Shown here: piece by piece, positions 1 to 13,079 of the stretch
Layout of the letters: every line of letters begins with the position of its first letter
Numbering within the stretch: the stretch's first letter is position 1
Assembly (NCBI GenBank): GCA_035610365.1
Contig: CM069436.1
Location: 63,813,505-63,877,504 of the forward strand
DNA from: Aquatica leii
Taxonomy: Eukaryota > Arthropoda > Insecta > Coleoptera > Lampyridae
Reading direction: 5' to 3'
Length of the DNA stretch: 64,000 bases
Notes under the pieces: generated by a model
The model's database searches: none
Seen by the model: the letters and a program-made list of their open reading frames with translations, nothing else
What the model was told of the DNA's origin: nothing
Position numbers and translations under genes: made by a program

Positions 1-1435
1 TAAAATCAATTGATTGTTTTGTTTTTGTAGATGTAGAATGTAAATTTAGGAGTAACATAAAACAGTATATTAAAACACGAGAAACAATGAATCTTCGTAA
101 TCAAATGTGTCAAGCGTCCAAGTGGTTTTTACTATTCTTATCGCAGATGTGCCTTTAAGCTTATTCAAACATCACATAAAATATAACAACGATTTATTAT
201 CAGCTTATGTTTTCAAAGTGGTTTAATTAACCAATAGTCTTCTTTAGTACGTGCTTCTAGTTATAATTTTCAACGAAAGGTAATCGATTGACTTGAATCT
301 TTACAAATTAGCTAACACGTGGCAGTATCCCCAGTCGCTATCACAATTACGGAATAATCAAAGTAAATCTAAAAATATAAATCAATGCTTACCCTAGAAA
401 AGCTTTCACGAAAACAGCAAAATTACTACATCAATTTATAACACGGATGAGTGTAAAAATTTAGATAGTGAACACTTTGCTGAGCCCTTACATTAGATCA
501 TATATGCGAAGCGTACTACAATCACCAGAAAAATAGTTTTCCTTTAAAAAATGTTATCCGTCAAGAAGCAATCACTTGACAGCACATCGCTATGAATATA
601 GCGAAAAGTGGGCGAAAGTTAGACGGTACGAAAATCACACCAAGACACTTTTAACATAACACAAGTTTCATGCATGACACTTCTAAGTAAGTAACATGTG
701 CCGTTTCTACATTTGGTTGACTAGGTCCGAATAATAGCGAATCAGTTAGTTAGCCGTATTCGTAAACTCTCGTAGTTATCACATAAATATGTTGTGGTGT
801 ATTAGGCTTGTGTAGGATTTTAAACTAAGAGTTGCTTTTAAAAAGTTTTTGCTGACTTGAAAATCAGTCACAGACTTAATAAAAAATTTTATTGCAAAAA
901 TTGTTAATTTAACATTCGCGTTTCCTCAGATAGATGTTTGTTCTACGTGTGAAATCTTAAAAAACAAAATAAAGAGACAGGCTGAATTAGTATTAAATTC
1001 CGTTGTATAAGTAAATTTATAAACAACTTTTGTGTTTTCATTGAGTTGCTACAATAAATATTGCAATTTATGTAACAAGCGTCGAATGTAAAGTCGAAAG
1101 GTTATGTTACAGAAGACACGTAAAACCGTTTTATACCGTTAATTTAAATTTAAAAAATATGTTTTGTGGATACTGTATGAATTAATAAATAGGATTTGTT
1201 GTCGTGTAATAGACATATATATTTTAAATATTTTTAAACGACAAATTTTGACCGAACTAATACAGGTACAATTAACATAAACAACAAAGAAATCAACTGT
1301 ACTCTTCTTGAAATAACTTGTGATAGAATCAACAGACAACATCGACCAATTCATGAAAACAGTATAAACTATTCAATCATTGGTAAAAAGAAAAAAAAGT
1401 TGTTGGTGTTACAGAAAATGTAATTAGTATATTTT
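1..1435. other. AT-rich sequence without recognised genes
   Basis: Short open frames only and no protein family recognised on either strand. It may be intron or 3' flank of the host gene, whose next exon should lie to the left; I searched here for the expected continuation of exon 4 and did not find it. Confidence 0.5.
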
Positions 1436-1439
1436 GAAA

Positions 1440-2058
1440 AAATAAGCAAATGCAAAAATTCGTCTACATTATGGACATGTTGATATTTCAAAATTTGTGA
1501 AGCTGCATGGGTTAGCCAAGCGAAAGTCCTATGGCTATTAAGCAAAAAAATCTGAAATATTACAATTCGTCAAGAATAACCAGTTTCTGATAGTGTTGAT
1601 GACGTACCTTATTTCTATCTTGCTTTAAAGGTGCGTAGGTGTATTTAAATTTATTTAGCAGAATCTAAAGTAGATCTGTCACGATAAAATTAATTATTTC
1701 TTTTATTTCTATTAAGGCTGTTCTTATAATGGGTTACACTGGTGCTTGCCGTTGTGACGAATTAACAAAAATGTCGATAGATAACATTCAATATCAAAAA
1801 GAAATAATCATCGCAATCTTTCCTCACACTAAAACAAATACAAATAAAGTGTTCGTAATTTTTAAATTGCTTTGGATAAATTTAATACAAAAATACAGCA
1901 ACCCTGATCCGATTGGTATAACCACAATTACTAAAGTGCAAAAAAAGCATTGTATTATGTACTATTATAGTAAGCCAATTCAATATAAATTTTTTACTCT
2001 TAATTTAGGATGCAAAAAGATCGTATTGATTGCATGCGGTTGCTCGCTGAATAAGTGA
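1440..2058 (+). pseudogene. Tyrosine-recombinase remnant, Crypton-like
   Basis: The clearest part (1729 on) reads MGYTGACRCDELTKMSIDNI, then a lysine-rich strand IFPHTKTNTNKVFVI. This resembles the conserved box around the first catalytic arginine of insect Crypton-type or related tyrosine recombinases (GACRxxEL-T, then xxxTKTxxxRxFxI). Upstream, broken frames near 1500-1640 carry a weak match to the preceding domain, with a repeated KKS...FVKNNQ-type segment. The downstream HxxR and catalytic tyrosine are not visible and the frame closes at 2058, so the copy is dead. A DIRS-like or domesticated recombinase is an alternative. Confidence 0.5.
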
Positions 2059-2210
2059 ATTGTTATCAAACGTTTGTAAAACTTGATAACTCGCCGTGCG
2101 AAGACTAAATAAATAACAAAAATTTGTTATAGAATATAAGACTAACAACAAGACTTCCGCTATGCATTTGTATTCGGTTAGATTTCTACATTCATACACA
2201 AGGTAAATCT

Positions 2211-2655
2211 GTGTATTGCATTACAAACTTATTTTTACTAAGATTTCTGTCTCTAACAATTCTAAAAAGATATATTTCCAAAAATAATTTTATAAAAAAG
2301 GCATATTTAGTTACTGGTCATTTAAAAATAAACGCTTTCCCAGAATATTATAATTCTAATATAAACTCAGAACTTAAAAAAAAAATTTATGTGGCACCAA
2401 GTAAGAATTATGGATCTACAAACTCAACACAATTTCCCAAACCAACGACGTGGCGCCAGAAAGAATTTCCGTAGAATGTAAAAGTTTGCTTTTTGACACC
2501 AGAAAAACGTCAAACCGATTTATCAGTTGCAAATATCACTTTATTTTCAGATTTTGAAGGTGACCGATTTAAAAAAAAACGTAAACAAGATAACCCTAAG
2601 CTTTTTGTAAAACTTAAACAATTGAAAGACATTAAAAAAGAACTTTATATATAAA
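2211..2655 (+). pseudogene. Unrecognised decayed coding remnant
   Basis: From 2211 the frame includes KKAYLVTGHLKINAFPEYYN and SKNYGSTNSTQFPKPTTW. After one stop at 2472-2474 the sequence continues with FLTPEKRQTDLSVANITLFS and a lysine-rich end EGDRFKKKRKQDNP before a TAA near 2653. The composition (G, P, W and K-rich blocks rather than pure AT noise) suggests former protein coding. It lies just after the recombinase remnant, so it may be part of the same element. I do not recognise the family. Confidence 0.35.
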
Positions 2656-2659
2656 GAAT

Positions 2660-5600
2660 AATTATTTAAAATTTGTTAAAATAATCCTAATTTCGATAAG
2701 GTGGACTTTGTATGTTACTGAATTTTGTTTATATTGATCTGTGCATTGTTATTTAAAAGAGTCTATTTATTTTTTTTTATGTATTATATATAAAAAATCC
2801 TTTTCTATAAAACAATTATAAATAAAAAAATACAATTATTTTAGACATAATAATAATAATAATAATAACATAATTAAATAATAATTTAGCGTCGTGGAAT
2901 AATAATAATTATTAATGGTACATCGATATAATATTATACATAAAAGTTTCATTATAGAACTTATTAATAATTTTTTAGGGTAAATGTTGTACATAAAGAA
3001 TTTATTAAGATATAATTTCATTTTATTTTGGCGGTATTATAAACTAATCAGCAGAATTTGTCACATCTTCATACGTACCGAAGCCTTATGAAGAATATCC
3101 GTTTTTGTCCGATGAAGTATAACGTGGTATAACCCAGTTTTTGTATTACTTTAAATGCTTGTCTACTAGCATATAAAAGTTTAAAATATTATATTCCAAT
3201 ATGTAGTTTGTACAGTGTTTTTTTAGAAATATAATCATTATTTATACTTCATATTTGTATTAATCAACAGGGTAGCATATAATTTAATTATTACAAATTT
3301 GTTAACAAACTGATAGAATGTTACGTGATATGATTTTGGCATCATAGTGACATTCAGTTTTGTTATAGATGGTACCTTAATAGCACAAAATATATGTACG
3401 ATATTTTAATGATCTTGGTACAGTATTTAAAGTCCGTTAAATATTGCTTGGTGTAATAGATATATTGCTCATATTGTTAAAGTATATAATACTAATATTC
3501 TAAAAATATATACGTACAATATCATTGATATATTTTAAAACCTTACAAATGTATGTACCAACAATATCGTTTGTGTATTCTAAAGTCACAAATGTTTTTC
3601 AAAGTTTGACTGGCATAAAATATATATGTATTATAATTATATATAGAGCTAATATTTATGTCGAATCAGTATCTAACATTTTTATGCTTATTTGTAAATG
3701 TACTTTTAAATTTACTTATTTCTAGATGTTAAACAATTTTCTTAGGCTTTTTCTTTATTTTTGCTAAAAATCCTAACACGATGTTCTCATGATTTAAATA
3801 TGCTTATTTCAAAAATGATTTTTTTATGTGCGTATATTGTAATAAAAAGTAATCTAAAATCATAGTATGTTATCTGTTAAAAATTGTATAAGAAATGCAA
3901 TTTAATTATTAAAAACATCTGTGTTTGAATTGAATTGAAAAATCAATTGCGCTATAACTAAAAATATAGTAATTTTACAATAATAAACTACATCTGTTGT
4001 AAAGAAATTTTAGAAGGTAAATCTGCTGTAAAATTACTAGTAGTGTTTATGATTTTAAAGGTCATTTTTTTCAAATATTTTTGTGGCATTTTAAACGGGT
4101 TTACACAAAGTACCATTCAGTAAAATTGCGTTGCATTCTTTGTAAGATTGAACATTTTAAGATGAGTATTTACCTGCTTTTAGGTAGTTTTCTTTGCTAA
4201 TATGCATTTGGTTTTCGTGTTTGCAGTTTGCAAAGTTTAAAGTTTTATAATTTTAGTGCAACGTAATTGTATAATCAGGTAAGTGTCTATTAATTTTCTT
4301 ATTTTTTATTTTTGCATCATGTTTTCTAAATATAGAAAAACAAAAAGTTATTTTGTAAATAATTTATTTTAACACAGCAAGTAAACCCTAAAACCAATGT
4401 TTGCTTAGTTCAACGTTTACAGAAAATAATTCAAAGAAATTTCAACGGTCATCACTAATAAGAAACATAAATTAAAGAAATTCTTTTATTTACTATGGTC
4501 AATAATTAATCAACAACACATTTTAAAAAATATATAAGTAAATATATATGCAAAAAACAGTTTCTAAAATTTATTTGAATTTGTCCTTATTTTTTGAATA
4601 ACAATCCAAAGAAAATGCTTTTTTGCACTTTTCAAACTAATAATGTTTGAAGTTTTTTGTTATTTTATTAATTCATACTAGTTGGTAAATGTTTTATAAA
4701 AGTGATTAAAACGAAATTTCTGTAAGCCATATTTAAAAAAAGTACATGTCTTTATAGAGTTTCTTTACTGAAAAATTCAAACAAAAGTCATTTGTCGGTA
4801 TATTTCCTATCAGTTAAAATAACTATGATAGATTATTATTATAAAATGTAGATTTTTTAATGCAACTTGGTTATGTAAATCTTAATTGTGTGTTTTTTTG
4901 GAAACCATCAGAAAGCAACATCTTAATGTAACGGATGTTACATACGTAAATCCGTTGCGTTATACTTGGCAAACTTTAGAACATTTAGTACCTATGTAAT
5001 ATGTAATGATAGTAATAAGTAATTTTAAGATACAATTTTTTTGTGTACTTATTTTTTAAAGATGTTTAAAATGTATACAGGTTTTTTAGTAACATTTTAT
5101 TTATCATTTATAATTTTATTTTGTTAGTGTTTTTACAGAACATCTGCAGTGTTTCAATACGTTTTATTAATAACTGTACAATGCCTAGCAATAAAACCCA
5201 GATTAAATATCATTTGGAAACATATACATATGTACTAGGTATATATTTTACAAATATTTCACAAATAACAGTGAGATACATATAGAACAGATTAAAAAGT
5301 AATATTTGCCATATATTGGAAACAAATATTGAGACGATATTTACATCTAATGTCTGCCATATATTGAAAACATATATTTAGAAGATATTTATAACTATAT
5401 AGAAAATATTGATTATATATAAATTGTTGATATAACATTACAATAAATAACCAATATAAAAAAGTGTGACATTTAAATATTTACCAGATGTTCTTTACTA
5501 ATATATTACGTATATTTTGTGCTACTAGGGTATCATTTTGAAGCATCAAAAATGATAGTGACAATTTATAGATACCGATTTCATGCGGAATTTTTGACAT

Positions 5601-6579
5601 ACATTTTGTATGAAAAAAGTGGCCTAAATGATGTCTAATTGATACCCGAGAAATGAAATCTTTTTACGAAAATTTTGTTATTTTAGGTGGCTATTGAAAT
5701 ATTATTTAACCCACAAACGTTGAATAATGACATTTTTATACCACGCCAAGTTAGAATTGTAGTTGAAGCATTATCGTCGTTTTATTAGCCAAAAAATATG
5801 TTTGTAGCTTTAACTGATTTTTTTGTAACCAAAACAGTATAAATTTAAGGATTAAGATTTCTTCAAACTTAAATCAATAAAACATAATTTAAATTCGTTT
5901 AGTCTCAAAAAAGACATTAAAATATATGATTGATTTTGTTTCTTAGTTTAACACACGTTGAAATTTAATTCAATATTTTGTAACAAAATTGATATTAGTT
6001 TTATATCTTATTTTAGTGATACTTAAAAGCTTCAAATTCAATAAAAGTTTGTAAATACAATAACAGCCTACACAACTTTCATTTTAAACAATGTTTCTAA
6101 ATAAAATATAACGTATGGTTAAAAAAATATAATTTAAAATTTAGTAATAAATATTATTGTAAGGAATTAATTAAGAATAAAATTATTTTACGTTACTTAA
6201 CTAAAAATAAAATAGTTACAATTTGTAAAAAAAACTGAATATATATATTAATTACTGTGACAGCTACAATTAATATTATGAATAAAATAAACGCAAATTC
6301 AAATATTTCGTCTTGATATTAAATATAAGTGTACAAGTTTAAAGATACACGGAATTTATACGGCAACTTGACACAAAACTACTCAACAACGTTCAAGTTA
6401 TATTGCTAATAGAAACTTAAGTGTTCAATAAACAAAATTGAAACTTTCTTAACAAACTGCCGTTCTCTAAAATAAGTTTAAATACAAAAACGGAAATACA
6501 AACAAAAATTTCGATGAATATGTTTGCTTATGCAATGTTTATCATATTAAAAATTTAATATAAAAATGATGAAACTTAC
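2660..6579. other. AT-rich non-coding stretch (presumed host intron 4)
   Basis: Lies downstream of the exon 4 donor. It holds AAT/TTA microsatellite-like runs near 2848-2915 and many homopolymer tracts, but no recognisable protein or RNA gene. Confidence 0.5.
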
Positions 6580-6831
6580 CTGTACTTTCTGATGCATGAA
6601 TATCGGGACACGCTTGATAACTTAGAAGAAGTCTGCTATCTTCTGTGCAAGTGTCGATGCTGGAAACGGGCGATCTGCATTCTCCGTGTCCTCTATTATA
6701 TGTAAACGAAAAAGGTCCCCGAAAAGGACAAGGAATAGAAGCCGCATTTTCACGAAACATCGAATATAATAGAGCATCGCCCGTGATTGAACTACAGAGC
6801 GTTAATAAAGATTCCTTCCCATAACAGTAAG
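6580..6831 (-). CDS. Host gene, exon 4: conserved cysteine-rich segment
   Basis: The exon is 252 bp, between TTTTTAG|CT and ACAG|GTAAGT. Completed by the last base of exon 3, it reads TYCYGKES...CSSITGDALLYSMFREN, then CPFRGPFSFTYNRGHGECRS, then SSIDTCTEDSRLLLSYQACP. The cysteines and the GPFSFTYNRGHGEC block are typical of the same conserved arthropod protein family as exons 1-3. The frame is fully open and ends in phase 1 (ESTG...). The next exon is not found to the left within the window, so the gene runs off its left edge. Together the four exons give about 181 residues. The molecular role is not known to me. Confidence 0.85.
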
Positions 6832-6839
6832 CTAAAAAT

Positions 6840-8745
6840 ATATTATCAATTTTATTAGGTTAAAATTGCTTCTATAAACATAAACGTTAGTCACAACGAT
6901 TTGTTTGGCGTATATTAACTTTATTTACTATTTTGTAGCAAGTGAATAACGCAAAGTATAAATATTCTCTGACATGTAGGTTTATTTAAAAGTCTTCTCA
7001 AACATAAATACACAAAAAATGTAGTTTAGTGTGACAGTACAAATTTAAGACAAATGGATCAAATGGCTTTATAAAACTTTATTTAAAATACGGTTTTTAG
7101 AAATAACAGTTTTAAATAGTTATTATTTTATCATATATTTTTGTTTATATTTTAACGTATCATACAATTATCTATTACACGTTTGCAATTGTATTTATAA
7201 ATTAAGAACAAAATAAACAACAAAGAAACTAAAACAGTTTTTGTTTTCGTTTAAAAAAATGAATATGTTGATATATTAACTAGATTATGTGATCGTTTTT
7301 CTATTTAAGAAAAACCTTACTTTTTTGATTCAAAAAATTAATTCTTGATAGTTTACAATGATAGTAGTAAGCATTTATCCATGCCCTTGCTTCGAACAAG
7401 TAAAGAAAACGTCAATAAGTCAGAATTTGGATGTTTTTTTATTGTGCACCGTTACCGTATCGAACGTAACATACACAATTTTAATTTGAACTTTTACTTG
7501 CATTCTTACTTTTTATTTGAAACAATGCAGATGATGAATTTTTATGTTTTTGATAAAATGACTTCATGCAATGTAGTTCTGTTTTAAAGATGCGGGCAAG
7601 AGTTTGAAAAAAAAATGCACGTTGAAACGCTAAAATGCACACCCAAGAAAACGTGATTGTGAAACAAGTCAATAAACATTGCTATAGAAATAGCGCAGCA
7701 TTGGTTGAAGTTGGTGAAGTGAAAACAGAAATGAAAAAAGGAGTCAAGAAACGACGAAACCGAAATAATTAAAAGTTGTGTTTCGGTCAAAATTGCTTTA
7801 CCGAATCAAAGCGCAATAAATTTTTTTAAGAAATCAAGTAAAACCTACCGACCCCGTTAAGTGTTAAAAATTTAACAATTCGAAATCGATACAAAATAAA
7901 TTTAAATGCCAATAAAAGTGAAGAGCAGTTTTTTGTTCCGGCGCAAATATAATTTTTAAACTTACAAGTTTAAGGTTTTAAAATTTAAAATCGTGCTTCT
8001 TTATCTTGCAGCAATTTATTTAACTAATGCATGTAAAAATATGTAGCGTCTTTATGTCTTGGTTAATTAGACAAAGATGGTTGACAAAGAAGATGTTGTG
8101 AGCCTTCAGACTAAAAAAAGAAGAAAAAAAATATATATCTGACTATAACTGTATAAATAAAGGCGTGGTAAGGCTCTGCAACCTTTTTTTCCTTGACCGA
8201 AGAAACTGTTCGTATATCCCTAGGCGCCAGATCTCTCCTAGTTGTGAGTCCACCCGATCACGAACGAACGCTTGAAAGAAACCAACGAATACGCTTGCTT
8301 TGTATGTATATTTATCAGAACTACACATGCGATTAAATTAGTGTGTACAGTTTTGAAATGTTTTAAAAGTGAATTTGACAAACAAAGAATAGGTTCGGCA
8401 AGTACAAGCATACCATGAAAGTAATAAGGAAGGTTTCGAAAGCCTTTGCTAAATCTCGATTAGACTGTCAATAACAGCGCGATTCTACTATACAGGTGTA
8501 TTAGTACGTATGTTTTATCTACGGGTTCTGTCAGTTACATTAGCTGGTATATTGAATATTTTGTATTACACATCCTGTAGTTTCTAAAGTAGATGTATGT
8601 GAACACCTAACCTCAAATAAATAAGTGTAATAACGGTGTAAATTTCTGAAGCTCCCTTTTCGTAAGTAAGTGTGGCATGATACAAATTGATGACGGAATA
8701 ACTTACATAATAAATTCCTAGAATCTTATAAACTAAATTAAGTAT
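6840..8745. other. Non-coding stretch inside intron 3
   Basis: Mostly AT-rich. A modestly GC-richer patch at 8160-8330 has open frames on both strands (plus strand includes CNLFFLDRRNCSYIPRRQIS), but I recognise no family. Nothing else can be supported. Confidence 0.4.
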
Positions 8746-8754
8746 AGTTTTGGT

Positions 8755-9060
8755 AAAATCAAAGTGATTGGTGAGGGTTTACCAAACCGAGGAAATGGGA
8801 TCCGCCTGAGTAGTACCACGATGTCGACGTGAGAAGTTCTACTGTGGTTCTATCCCGCCGAGTCTACTGTTGGCAGCATAGGTCAAACCAGCGGATAGGT
8901 GTTGTCGCACAGGGTGTACCAAACAGTACGCATCAATTGCAATTAACCTGAGACGTTTACAAAGAACCTCTCTTCCGGATAGTATCTGGTGAGAAATTCC
9001 CACTGCTCGATAAGGTCAACACGATAAAGCTAGGACAGTAAATTGACGAGTAAACTTATG
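8755..9060. repeat. GC-richer island, possibly SINE-like
   Basis: About 300 bp with clearly higher GC than its surroundings. It contains GGTTCTATCCC (about 8853), a 9-of-11 fit to a Pol III B box, and a weak A-box-like CCGCCTGAGTAG about 45 bases upstream. No poly-A or microsatellite tail or target duplication is evident, so the SINE reading is only a suggestion. No coding frame is recognised. Confidence 0.25.
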
Positions 9061-9260
9061 AATTAGAAATGTAAAAACAGTCACCTAGATGTTATAGTTT
9101 TGGTTTTTGGTAACGAATCTGTACATCGAAAGTATATATACAAGGTTGATGGTCGTAAATCTCGATAATACGGAAAACGTTGACGGTAATTATATGATTT
9201 ATAAAAATAACTATAACCCCCAACGATATTTACAGGATGCACAAATAGATGTCCCTAATA

Positions 9261-9281
9261 TATATATATATATATATATAC
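9261..9281. repeat. (TA)n microsatellite
   Basis: An uninterrupted TA run of about 20 bases. Similar TA runs occur near 47130-47150 and 48050-48064. Confidence 0.9.
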
Positions 9282-9289
9282 GAATTATA

Positions 9290-10715
9290 GCAAATTCATC
9301 TAGCCATTAACGTGCACGTCATGACCAAAAATGCCGGAAAAAGAAGACCTTTTATTTTTCTAAAGGATAATCTTATTCAAAAAACGTATAGATAAGAAAT
9401 TTGATTTTCAAGCGGAGAAATTTTGAAAATTAGCGTAGGCAACCCACCATACGCCTAAATATTGCTACAAATAATCAATATTTGCAGAAATTCATTTTGT
9501 ATGTATACATTACAATTAAAAAAATCAAGTTGATTTTAAACCTGTACTATCAATATTCTATCAAATATACGTAATAATAATTAAACATTTTACAGAAGTT
9601 TATCTTCTTCTCTACGCCTTTTTGCCTAATAAGTAACCTACCGTCGAATGTTAAGCAGATGTCCAATCGTGACAAATATGCGATTTTAAATTATATGCCA
9701 TCAATGCTTTCAAACAAGCTTTTTCTGCAATAGAACTTTTAGGTTGGTATTTTCATTAAGGAAAAAATATAAGGTAACATTTAACTAAATTGCACTGCGC
9801 TTATTGACACGGCTCAACCAAGAATGGTTGAAGATTCTTATCTAGAGCAGTCGCAACAAATGGGAATTTAATAAAATAATGACAATGATAGAGATGTGAC
9901 TATTGAATATATGTTAACTGTGTCTACAGAGAATTTAGAAAAACCTAGGAAAAAATAGAAGAATTTAAATATATTAGCAATTGTACGCATATATTGGTAT
10001 CCTCATAACGATGAGCTTACATAATTCTAACAGTCAACAACACAACATATTATGAAGAACAAAATTTAATTTTTTTTATTAAGTTGAGTAAAAATTATCC
10101 CATTTTATTTGTTGTATTAAGTATACATTGTTAGTGTCAATCTCTGGGATTTGTGCACAAATTTAAAAAAAACTTAGTTTCAGTTTAACGTGGCCTTTAA
10201 ACCTCATCGATTAGATCTAGCCGATAAAATTTTGCAAAAAGTATACAAATTTGTTTAATCAAATTGTGTCGTCTTTAGTCAAACTGAGGATATTTGTTGT
10301 AATCATAAGTTTTCTGACAAATGTGACAATTTGTTTTGCAAATCAATTTAATTTAACTTTAAGATAAAGTTAATGTATGTCTATATGACTATAAGAGACT
10401 TTCGACATAGATCGCGTCGTAGTGATATACCCAGACTTTTTAAGTTTATCCCTAGTTTCTTCTTGTAATAGAGAACTATTATATCATTACCGATCATGTA
10501 ATTAACGGAGTAAGAGTTTGTGTCCTTTCTCAGAATGTCAATCTTTGTCTTAGAAGGTGTGCTACTGGTAACCAAGATTTGCTAAGTTATACAAGTTACA
10601 TTTAACTTTGTCTAACAAATTAAAACACTGGTAAAAATAGATGCTATCACTACGATACAAGCAAACAAGATTTACAAACAATCAAAAATGAAGCAAACTA
10701 GAAAATGCGACAAAT
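9290..10715. other. Non-coding AT-rich stretch
   Basis: No recognisable gene. The minus frame at 10381-10575 is open for 64 codons but resembles no family I know. Confidence 0.4.
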
Positions 10716-10719
10716 TTCA

Positions 10720-11165
10720 TCCTTAACAGGCTAACAAAACGTTAGACAACCATAAAGTAATTGTTAATCTATCAGATACAATTTTGAACTTAGAAACTGC
10801 AATACGCATTCTACTTAAGAAAGTTTTTGAAAGTATTTAACAAGATGTTTGTAATATTATAAGAAAAGCAAAACTTCCACCCTCCAATATTAACAGACAA
10901 GAGAGAGAAGCATCCAAGCGGTTACGTGAAAACAAAGTTAGTACTGAAAGTAGATACAGAAAAGGCTAAAATCGTTAGGAACATACAAGATTATAACAAG
11001 ATAATGACAAACGTACTCTTGAAAGATTGCTACAAACGTCTACAAAGAAAACCTTTAAACTCTTTAGGCACTAAAGCAAACTCCGTCTTCAAAAACTCTA
11101 CTACTATAGATATTAAACAAGAAACAAATTTGGATTATCAAAAATCCAGTTATGCTTGCGTATAA
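10720..11165 (+). pseudogene. Penelope-like retroelement remnant, N-terminal part of the RT ORF
   Basis: Broken frames around 10720-10920 read VNLSDTILNLE, then IIRKAKLPPSNINRQEREAS. They are followed from 10926 by an open frame with KVDTEKAKIVRNIQDYNKIM and CYKRLQRKPLNSLGTKANSV. The order matches the N-terminal region of Penelope-like ORFs as I remember it: a VNLS start, arginine/lysine-rich RARPPxSNLTxEExxAL, ADKGNATVVMxxxDYNxKM, and TYKxLxxDPxN. The palm motifs and GIY-YIG domain are absent and the frame ends at 11165, so this is a truncated relic. Confidence 0.55.
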
Positions 11166-11169
11166 CATG

Positions 11170-11800
11170 TCCTAGTCAGTTTTGACGTGGTAAGTCTCGG
11201 TCGACAAAGTGTTGTTTTTTTTGTTAGTTGTACTATGTAATCTTAGATAAATCAAGATGGCGTATCCTTTTGTTTGATTTTCAATAATGGAGATCTATGT
11301 ATTTTTTTCTCGTATTACGTTTTTAAATAGAAGCAAGAAAGTTGAGTATTGTAATATTGTTGTTTAAACGTTTATCTAAAGGATAATATCTGTTTTCGGT
11401 TTAATTTGGTATAAAGAATGATATATTATGTTAGTAAGTATACAATCTCGTTTCACTGGTGGTTGTTATTTTTGTTTCATTGTACTATCTATGATAAAAC
11501 GATTTACTGCTTGGTGACGTTGAAGATTACAGGAGACATAGTCCGCCCTTCAAAGAGATTCACCTTCTTTGCAACTGTTGTATTTTATATGATGTTGAGG
11601 TATTTTTCAATTTAAGTCTTTATCTGAGTCTATTCTATTTCTAACAAAAGGACAATGAAAGCGTTACAAATAATAACGCAAATATTATAAATAATGAGTA
11701 AGCACACCAGTTACCATCCGTTATTTTTTTTACAGAGGTTTTCTAACATGTTCCTTCCACTGTAGACTTTAATTGCATTGAACATGTTTTTTTAACGTGA
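11170..11800. other. Non-coding AT-rich stretch before the Tc1 relic
   Basis: No recognisable gene. The Tc1 left terminal inverted repeat should lie in its right part but I could not define it. Confidence 0.4.
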
Positions 11801-11807
11801 AAATTAT

Positions 11808-12330
11808 CGACAACTGAGTAAATTCGACAAAGGTCGCATTATTGGCTACGGCACATTCCATTCCACATTCAGAGAAATTGCTAACCGTCTTAACTATAAT
11901 CAATCTTCTGTAATAGGGTGTTATCAATACTGATCTAGAAAAGGCCAAGAACGTTGTGGACAAGGAAATAAACGGCCTAGACAGACAAATGTGGTCCATC
12001 ACCGCCATCTTCGATTAATGGCATTAAGAGGCCGATTCTCGAGTACAAGATCAATAGCTGATCAATGGTTTTGAAACAAAAGACGTTCCATAACTTTTCG
12101 TACAGTTTACCGTCAAATTAAAGCTTTTCGCTTGCAGCCTTATCGACCACATGTTGTGCTTCTGCTGACGGCTTGTCATCGACAGCAACGTTTGGAGTGG
12201 TGTACCTTGCAAATGAATTTGGACGTTGATTGGCATAGGGTAGTCTTTAGTAACAAATCCCGATTCTGCTTGGAAATGCACGATAGTCGCATGATGGTCA
12301 TCTACCGTTAATGATAGTTTAGATATTTCA
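11808..12330 (+). pseudogene. Tc1-like transposase, N-terminal part (split element)
   Basis: One frame from 11814 reads QLSKFDKGRIIGYGTFHSTF, a first helix-turn-helix start. A GRP-type linker (RPRQTNVVHHRHLRLMAL) and second HTH (STRSIADQW, RTVYRQIKAFRLQPYRPH) follow, then the start of the DDE domain, WHRVVFSNKSRFCLEMHDSR. The first catalytic motif, normally FSDESRF, is FSNKSRF here, so the first Asp is lost. Several in-frame stops confirm a dead copy. The frame stops resembling Tc1 near 12320 and resumes at about 14605; a BEL/Pao fragment fills the gap. Before insertion this was one element. Confidence 0.85.
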
Positions 12331-12339
12331 AACATTCAA

Positions 12340-13015
12340 AAATTTTATTACTTAAAATCATTAGCAGGTAGCGCATCTGAAATAATAAAATCAATAGAAG
12401 TTTCCGCTTTTAATTACCCTATTGCTTGGCAAATATTATGTGATAGGTATGAAAATAAGAAGTTAATAAGGTATAACTTATTAAAAGCCATTTTTTAAAT
12501 TTTCTAGTATTAATAAAGAATCTGCTAGTGAACTTAGGCTATTGTGCGATACTGTCACAAAAAGTTTACAATCCCTAAAAGCTTTAGGTCGAGCTAGTGA
12601 GGATTGGGATGATATGATAATTTTTTTAATTACAAGTAAACTAGACAAGTCTACATTGCGTGAGTGGGAATCGATTAAATACGCTGATGAATTTCCTAAT
12701 ATGAAAGAAATGTATCAATTTTTAGATAAAAAATGCAAACTCTTGGAAAAAATTAATTTTATAAACTATTCGGCTGCTAGTTCCAAAAACTCTTTTAATA
12801 TGAACAAAGCTGTATATGCTTGTATCAATAATTCTACAAGTTGCTATCACTGTAAAAAAAATTATGTTATTTATAAGTGCCCAAAATTTTTACATTTAAC
12901 GCCTAGTGCACGAATAGCAAGTACAAAAAAAAGAGGATTATGTATTAATTGTTTACGCCCAGATCATAAAGAAACAGAATGTACTTACTTACTCAAATTG
13001 TAAAATTTGTAAACG
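12340..13015 (+). pseudogene. BEL/Pao gag remnant with zinc knuckles
   Basis: From about 12342 broken frames read YLKSLAGSASEIIKSIEVSA, then FNYPIAWQILCDRYENKKLI, the typical DUF1759-type gag region of Pao elements. After a disrupted stretch the frame is open from 12542 to 13003: LQSLKALGRASEDWDDMIIF, TLREWES, then two zinc knuckles, CYHCKKNYVIYKCP and CINCLRPDHKETEC. The start of gag and the 5' LTR are missing, and the element begins abruptly inside the Tc1 transposase. Confidence 0.85.
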
Positions 13016-13079
13016 ACGTCATAACACTTTACTACATTGCAATAAAACTATAAATAAAAATTTGAACACCAACGCATCT

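Noticed and set aside
8143-8328. Frames around the 8.2-kb patch as an exon of the host gene
   Set aside because: The conserved protein runs directly from exon 3 to exon 4 with matching phase, leaving no room for an extra exon, and the peptide has no family resemblance.
10381-10575. Minus 64-codon frame as a possible gene
   Set aside because: No motif, no splice context and length expected by chance.
12051-12335. Minus-strand 94-codon frame
   Set aside because: Antisense shadow of the Tc1 transposase, which has clear motifs on the plus strand.
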